17,500 nucleotides of DNA from assembly GCA_905221605.1 (NCBI GenBank), contig CAJNDS010000946.1, forward strand, positions 743,077-760,576. The letters are read 5' to 3'. Below the pieces are notes generated by a model. The model worked only from the letters and a program-made list of their open reading frames with translations, searched no databases and had not been told where the DNA came from. The translations under genes and the position numbers were made by a program. Position 1 is the stretch's first letter. Every line of letters starts with the position of its first letter. Positions 13,835 through 17,500 of this stretch are shown here, in pieces. Source of the stretch: Symbiodinium natans (taxonomy: Eukaryota; Sar; Dinophyceae; Suessiales; Symbiodiniaceae).

Positions 13835-14197
13835 CTGCTCGAGTGTGCGACAGCTTGCGTCAGGCATCTTACCACATCGACTTCATGGCCCGCGTCTACG
13901 AAATCCTACACGTACGACAACTTCTTGAAAACGACGACAGTGCGCCAGGCAAAAATACACGAAGCAGATCTCAGCTCACGCAACACTCTTTCCGAACGCA
14001 GGCAAAAGAAAACGAGCACCGAATCGGCCAGCGGCTCAAGGGGAGGAGGAGAAGGGTGTAAGGAGGAGTTGGCGCTGGAGGAGGTGGGCAGTGTCAGGAG
14101 GACGGACGCCTGCACTGAAAGACCATGCTCACCACACTTTTTCGGGGAAACCACAGGATCCACACTTCTACTTGTCGGGTTCGAAAGCCTTCAATGA
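13835..14197 (+). CDS. Open coding stretch, hypothetical protein part 3
   Basis: After the acceptor-like GGCGCAG the frame is open for 120 codons to TGA (14195-14197). It starts LLECATACVRHLTTSTSWPA, passes through a charged region, a Gly-rich region with GGGEGCKEELALEEVGS, and ends LLLVGFESLQ. The frame number equals that of 13442-13621, which may be coincidence. No family recognised. Confidence 0.35.
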   Translation: MLECATACVRHLTTSTSWPASTKSYTYDNFLKTTTVRQAKIHEADLSSRNTLSERRQKKTSTESASGSRGGGEGCKEELALEEVGSVRRTDACTERPCSPHFFGETTGSTLLLVGFESLQ

Positions 14198-14292
14198 AGA
14201 ATACTAGAAACATAGTTTTAATAACCGTTCGATTAAACCCTGAGCCTGGGGCCAGAGGGCCAGGTTCTGGCCGCGGGCTGGGGGCTTCTCAG

Positions 14293-14371
14293 ACAGACCC
14301 ACTGCCCCCTGGATGAGCCCCGGAGCAAGCACCACCGGCCCCGAGAGAGGAGGCGAAGTAAGCGGGCCTGA
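14293..14371 (+). CDS. Candidate terminal exon with basic tail
   Basis: After GGGGCTTCTCAG, one base and 25 codons end at TGA (14369-14371). The tail RSKHHRPRERRRSKRA is strongly basic, as in nuclear or RNA-binding proteins. No compatible upstream exon was identified. Confidence 0.3.
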
Positions 14372-14660
14372 GCTTGCGTTAATACAAAAGGCTTAGAGAC
14401 CGCACGGATGATTCTTACATTCATGGCCCCAATGATTTTATCCTAGACACAAAGGTGAAAGCATAAAGTGAGCGATGTACGCGCCTGCAATTTTTATTGC
14501 AAGTTTACGCACGAAGATAATACCATAGGCGCGAACAAAGCGACATGAAAAGAATACAGAAATTCTGGTAATTCACGCCTTTAATCATCAAGTTCTCGCT
14601 TCTCTCTTAGCAATTGTTGATGGGAACTGGCGTAATTTACAGGATATTGTTCTCTCTCCC
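14372..14660. other. AT-richer non-coding sequence
   Basis: No repeat and no coding signal. A perfect small hairpin, TGCAAT-TTTT-ATTGCA, lies at 14487-14502. It may be a 3' untranslated or intergenic region. Confidence 0.3.
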
Positions 14661-14850
14661 ACATTAACCTGAACCCTATAGCCTCTAAGCCTAGAAAACC
14701 TATAAACCCTAAACCCTCGAAACCCTATGAACCCTAAGCCCTGAACCCTCAACTTTGTGAACCCTAACGCCTAAACCCTCAGTCCTAAACCCTAGAAACT
14801 CTAAACCCTGAACACCCTAAATCCTAAGCGCTGACGCGAGGGCGTGCGTG
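14661..14850. repeat. Degenerate CCCTAAA-type array
   Basis: CCCTAAA, CCCTATGAA, CCCTAAG and CCCTCA units run to about 14835, with the same mix of variants as in 11400-11900. Confidence 0.7.
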
Positions 14851-14853
14851 CAG

Positions 14854-14880
14854 CACAACGAGAAGTTCCTGCACCGGCAG
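14854..14880 (+). CDS. Candidate micro-exon
   Basis: After GCGTGCGTGCAG, nine codons HNEKFLHRQ are followed by a GC donor (CAG|GCGCGAGC). All three frames are open across the island, so the reading is uncertain. Confidence 0.22.
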
Positions 14881-14900
14881 GCGCGAGCTGGGGCCTCTCA

Positions 14901-14923
14901 TTTTTTTTTTGGGGGGGGGGGGG
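14901..14923. repeat. T10 G13 homopolymer pair
   Basis: Ten T are followed directly by thirteen G. Length may be inexact. Confidence 0.85.
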
Positions 14924-14934
14924 ACCAAACCTCC

Positions 14935-15320
14935 AGAGTTTAGGGTTTAAGGTCTAGGGTTTAGTGTTCAGGGCTCAAGCCTCAATCCGTAAACCTTTAA
15001 GACCTCAAGCTTCATCCGGAACAAGGACCAGGGCTCAAAGGTTTGGCTTAGGGTTTAGGGTCTAGGGTTTAGGATTTAGGGTTTAGGGTTTAGAGTTTAG
15101 GGAAACGTTATGCCTTAGAGGACTGCCCAGTTTCAGCCCATGAACATAAGAAGCCTGAGACACCCAGGCCAAAGACCCTCGAGGGGCTTTATGGTGTAGG
15201 GCACATGGTTCAGGGTTTCGAGGTTTCCATGTAGGGCTTGAACCCTAACCCAAACATCCACACCCGAAACCCCAAAGCCCCAAAGCCTTTAGGGTTTAGG
15301 ATTTCAAGTTTATCCCACAG
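14935..15320. repeat. TTTAGGG-like patches and unique sequence
   Basis: TTTAGGG-like patches lie at 14938-14965, 15044-15100 and 15205-15225, with a CCCAAA-rich stretch near 15240-15290. No coding signal is convincing. Confidence 0.5.
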
Positions 15321-15358
15321 GAGGCCTGGCGAGAGACTGCGCCGGCTGCCATCGACAG
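15321..15358 (+). CDS. Candidate short exon
   Basis: After TATCCCACAG, EAWRETAPAAID plus two bases precede the GC donor AG|GCCATG. All frames are open here and a minus-strand reading is also possible. Confidence 0.22.
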
Positions 15359-15369
15359 GCCATGTAAAC

Positions 15370-15726
15370 CCGACATCCCAAGCCACAAAACTTGAACCCC
15401 AAACCCCAAACCTCAAACCCTAAGCCCTAAACCTTAAGCCGTAAAACCCAACCCCAAAGCCTTGCACCCTAAATCCTAAACCTTAAACCTTAAGCCCTAA
15501 ACCCTAACTCCTAAATCCCTTAACCCTGAACCGTAAGCAATTCAAGCCCCGGGTCACTAGCCCAAAGCCCTAAGCTCGAAACTCTCAGAGAATTTGGGCT
15601 TCTGTGAGAAGCCGCAAGGCCCCTAACGCCACAACAAGACCGAAGGGTTTCGGGTTGAGGGCTTAGGATTTCGGGTTTATCCTAACCCTAACCCTAGCCC
15701 TAACCCTAAACTGCAAACGGCCCCAG
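15370..15726. repeat. CCCTAAA-type array and unique sequence
   Basis: Degenerate CCCTAAA units fill 15390-15535. Unique sequence follows, with a short CCCTAA (6-base) patch at 15680-15710 differing from the 7-base unit. Confidence 0.6.
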
Positions 15727-15921
15727 AACCCTAAACCCCGACTGACGCTCGATGGTCTCAAGAAAGCCAGAGCCAGCAAAAGCGTTCTCGCGGCCTCAGT
15801 GCCCCCCACAGCCGATGGCGCCAAGAAACGAAGCTTGCACCTTTCTGCGCCCTGGCTGGTAATTATTGTGGTCATCTCATATACGGAAATCACGACCAGA
15901 TTCACCCTAAGGCCTCAATAA
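15727..15921 (+). CDS. Candidate terminal exon with hydrophobic C-terminal segment
   Basis: After ACGGCCCCAG, 64 codons run to TAA (15919-15921). A basic, Ala/Ser-rich part (LKKARASKSVLAASVPPTAD) is followed by KKRSLHLSAPW and then a hydrophobic run LVIIVVI before a polar tail. The hydrophobic run is short for a membrane span. A GT donor at 15859 would remove it, so the tail may instead be intron read-through. A minus-strand frame overlaps and looks less protein-like. Confidence 0.38.
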   Translation, partial: NPKPRLTLDGLKKARASKSVLAASVPPTADGAKKRSLHLSAPWLVIIVVISYTEITTRFTLRPQ

Positions 15922-16070
15922 GGTACCCCTATTTCCGGAAACCCCGGAGGCTTAGAGACGCTTGGAGCTTCGCGATCTTTTCTTGAAGGGTTTCTGCATA
16001 CGTTACCTTAGCAGAGGACCTAAACCCTAAACCCAAAACCCTAAAGCCTAGACCCTAAAACCAAGTACAG
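15922..16070. other. Spacer with CCCTAAA patch
   Basis: Unique sequence is followed by a short CCCTAAA patch at 16019-16060 that precedes the next exon. Confidence 0.4.
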
Positions 16071-16205
16071 CAGTCCGTGAGGTCCTTCATCGACTTCCAG
16101 CGCCTGGCCTACTTCTGGCGGCCAGAGGAGCACCCCTGCAAAGTGCTGGAGCTGCTTAAAGCGAAGGAACACCAGACGGTCCTCGACATGGTCCAGCGCC
16201 TTTGA
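16071..16205 (+). CDS. Terminal exon, hypothetical helical protein
   Basis: After CCAAGTACAG, 44 codons end at TGA (16203-16205). It reads QSVRSFIDFQRLAYFWRPEE and ends KEHQTVLDMVQRL, an aromatic and amphipathic helix pattern with clean codon use. An alternative acceptor three bases downstream removes one Gln. The upstream exons are not identified with confidence. No family recognised. Confidence 0.55.
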   Translation, partial: QSVRSFIDFQRLAYFWRPEEHPCKVLELLKAKEHQTVLDMVQRL

Positions 16206-16529
16206 GCAGTTGCAAGGCTTTTGGGCCCCCTTGTTTGAAGGCTTTTGTAGGGTCTATGGTTTCTAGAAGGTGTCATATTCAGGGTCATCTGATATCAGGC
16301 TTGAAGGCTTGTGCGTCTGCTTGCGCGAGCTGCGGTAAGAAGCAGGCCGGAAGAAACCGAATCAAAACCTGGAGCCCTGAGCCTTGAACCCTGGAGCCCC
16401 AAGGCTCCCAAAAGGGTGGGGTGGAGAGTTTAGGGTTAGGGGTTTAGGGAGTTGAGGGTTTAGGGCTTAGGGTTAAGGGAGTTAAGATCTTGGGTGAAAC
16501 CCACAGCCTAAAAGCCCTATAGCCTGCAG
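16206..16529. other. Probable 3' region, then TTTAGGG patches
   Basis: The sequence after the stop contains TTGAAGGCTT twice (about 16235 and 16300) and an open frame of about 60 codons with a good donor-like GTAAGAAG at 16335. Neither is convincing as a gene. TTTAGGG-like patches at 16428-16475 precede the next acceptor. Confidence 0.3.
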
Positions 16530-16648
16530 TGCCACCAAGGAGCGGGGAGGTCGCTCCTCAAGAGCCGCTTCCGGGCATGTCTGCCTCCCTGCTCCGGCTG
16601 GCCATGCAGAAAGACTTCCGCAGCACCCCGGTGCTTTGTCATAGTTGG
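16530..16648 (+). CDS. Helical protein gene, exon in window 1
   Basis: The acceptor is AGCCTGCAG. Two bases, then 39 codons starting PPRSGEVAPQEPLPGM, are read before the GT donor at 16649. The frame runs on to a TAA if unspliced. An earlier GT at 16644 is an alternative donor in another phase. Confidence 0.48.
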
Positions 16649-17099
16649 GTACCATTGAACATCTTTAAGGGTACTTAAACCCAATTGAGAATAGAAACTG
16701 AGTTTGTTTAATATTATACCAACCATGAACTAGGGTGTTTCGGCATTTTAAGGGTTTCGGGTTTCGGTGGCCTACAGGGCTCTATGCCACTGGGCCACGG
16801 AAGTACTCCCTCCTGTTGAACCAACCCTAAACCCCAAAACCCCAAACCCCAAACCCTAAACCCTGAACCCTAAAACCCCGACTGCTGCGGAGGTGCTTGC
16901 AGACATTGTGATCTTGCTGGATGCCATGGCTGCTCGCGGGGCGGCACTGGACGAAGGCGACTTCAGAAGCTGGGTCCGGCTTCGGAAGCCACTTTGGTAG
17001 GGTTTAGGGTTTAGGGTTTAGGGTTTAGGGTTTAGGGTTTAGGGTTTAGGGTTTAGGGTTTAGGGTTTAGGGTTTAGGGTTTAGGGTTTAGGGTTTAGG

Positions 17100-17151
<52 letters not shown>

Positions 17152-17348
17152 GGTTTAGGCTTAGGACGCCAGTCTGGGAGGGTCCAAGTTCAGGATTTAG
17201 GGTCTATAACCCTAAGTTTAGGGTTTCGGGTTTCGGGTTTAGGGTTTATGGACAGCGCACTGGACTCCCAAGAAGACCGCCTCAAGGAAGCGCCTGCTCA
17301 AGCGGTGTGCCAGGGCTGCTCCGAGAGTGTCTGGCCAGGGGCTGCAAG
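16530..17348 (+). CDS. Spliced gene, part: hypothetical helical protein (exons 16530-16648, 16893-16996, 17256-17348)
   Basis: Three islands join in phase on the + strand. Exon one contains LPGMSASLLRLAMQKDFRST. Exon two contains VLADIVILLDAMAARGAALD then EGDFRSWVRLRKPL. Exon three contains ALDSQEDRLKEAPAQAVCQG. Junctions are TGG|GTACC to GGAG|GTG (phase 0) and TG|GTAGGG to GACAG|C (phase 2). The first entry needs two bases and the last exit leaves phase 2, so the gene extends both ways. No family is recognised; the first two exons are rich in short amphipathic helices. The second intron holds the longest perfect TTTAGGG array in the window. Confidence 0.5.
16893..16996 (+). CDS. Helical protein gene, exon in window 2
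   Basis: Acceptor GCTGCGGAG, or GCTTGCAG ten bases further on, starts this exon. Codon content is clean and Leu/Ala-rich. The donor TG|GTAGGGTTTAGGG lies directly against the repeat array; unspliced, TAG would stop at 16998. Confidence 0.58.
17003..17100. repeat. Perfect (TTTAGGG)14 array
   Basis: Fourteen identical units follow the donor GTAGGG without a single change. It is the longest uniform array in the window. Confidence 0.95.
17101..17152. repeat. Homogeneous TTGAGGG variant array
   Basis: Seven consecutive TTGAGGG units adjoin the perfect TTTAGGG array. Every unit carries the same T-to-G change. Confidence 0.9.
17256..17348 (+). CDS. Helical protein gene, exon in window 3
   Basis: Starting after TATGGACAG, one base completes a Cys codon and 30 codons follow to a GT donor at 17349. 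A second reading in another frame continues to CTTG|GTTTAGGG at 17399 and encodes LLRECLARGCKVTANSLHEL and more, which is also protein-like. Which frame is used cannot be settled here. Confidence 0.4.
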
Positions 17349-17398
17349 GTCACTGCCAATTCGCTGCACGAGTTGAGCCTCTGCGTGCATGAGCTTGG

Positions 17399-17450
17399 TT
17401 TAGGGTTTAGGGTTTAGGGTTTAGGGTTAAGGGTTTAGGGTTTAGGGTTA
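17399..17450. repeat. TTTAGGG array
   Basis: About seven TTTAGGG units with two TTAAGGG variants close the repetitive part before unique sequence at the window end. Confidence 0.9.
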
Positions 17451-17500
17451 AGAACCCCACAGCAAATGAAATGTACTCTTCCTTACAAGGGTAGTATCGG

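Noticed and set aside
13667-13928. Tyr/Ile-rich frames around 13700-13770
   Set aside because: They are translations of the (TA)n microsatellite.
14161-14200. tRNA T-loop-like GGGTTCGAAAG
   Set aside because: No acceptor stem, anticodon arm or other tRNA elements could be placed around it.
9161-14868. Similarity of 14839-14868 to the hinge exon (GTGCGTGCAGCAC in both)
   Set aside because: The exact core is 13 bases and the surrounding residues do not continue the hinge pattern; chance is sufficient.
16517-16726. Minus-strand frame of 69 codons
   Set aside because: It is the shadow of the + strand exon at 16530-16648, which has better residue composition and matching splice phases.
17003-17500. 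True chromosome end
   Set aside because: The repeats are interrupted by exons, occur in both orientations throughout, and unique sequence follows the last array; they are interstitial.

Overview
The window reads as nuclear DNA of a eukaryote, most likely a dinoflagellate or a close alveolate relative. Three observations point this way. Short telomere-type repeats (TTTAGGG on the + strand, CCCTAAA on the other) are scattered through most of the window. Islands of clean coding sequence 16-300 nt long sit between them. When the islands are joined in phase, several junctions use GC or GA instead of GT as the first intron bases, with AG|G at both ends; that combination is a published hallmark of dinoflagellate introns. 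The organism call is an inference. All gene models were made by eye from codon content, splice dinucleotides and phase, without transcripts or homology searches.

Layout, all well-supported genes on the + strand: (1) 91-4733, the 3' part of a coiled-coil protein gene in seven exons, one only 16 nt long. (2) 5351-8738, a helical-repeat-like protein gene in about ten exons. (3) 9124-9570, half of an SMC hinge domain with no visible ATPase head, ending at a stop just after a 29-bp duplication that brackets a telomere-repeat block. (4) 9745-10476, a small two-exon gene for a Pro/Gly/Gln-rich protein. (5) 10896-11191, short exon candidates of uncertain strand. (6) 11192-11948, a degenerate CCCTAAA-type array running straight into a 350-bp purine tract (11949-12297). 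(7) 12300-14650, a stretch free of telomere-like repeats holding several long open stretches in one frame, separated by stops. (8) 14660-17500, mixed repeats with further exons: a terminal exon with a hydrophobic segment (15727-15921), another terminal exon (16071-16205), and three phase-compatible exons of a further gene (16530-17348).

The main theme is intron structure. Many introns start in G-rich TTTAGGG repeats and end after C-rich CCCTAAA repeats, so telomere-like sequence forms inverted repeats at the two intron ends. Short direct repeats containing AGG recur at the splice sites. Together this resembles introner-type mobile introns, here with telomere-like ends. A few small foldback elements, one in two diverged copies with a conserved stem, are a second repeat class.

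Most long reading frames here are only open because telomere-type or purine repeats lack stops in some frames; they are not called as genes.
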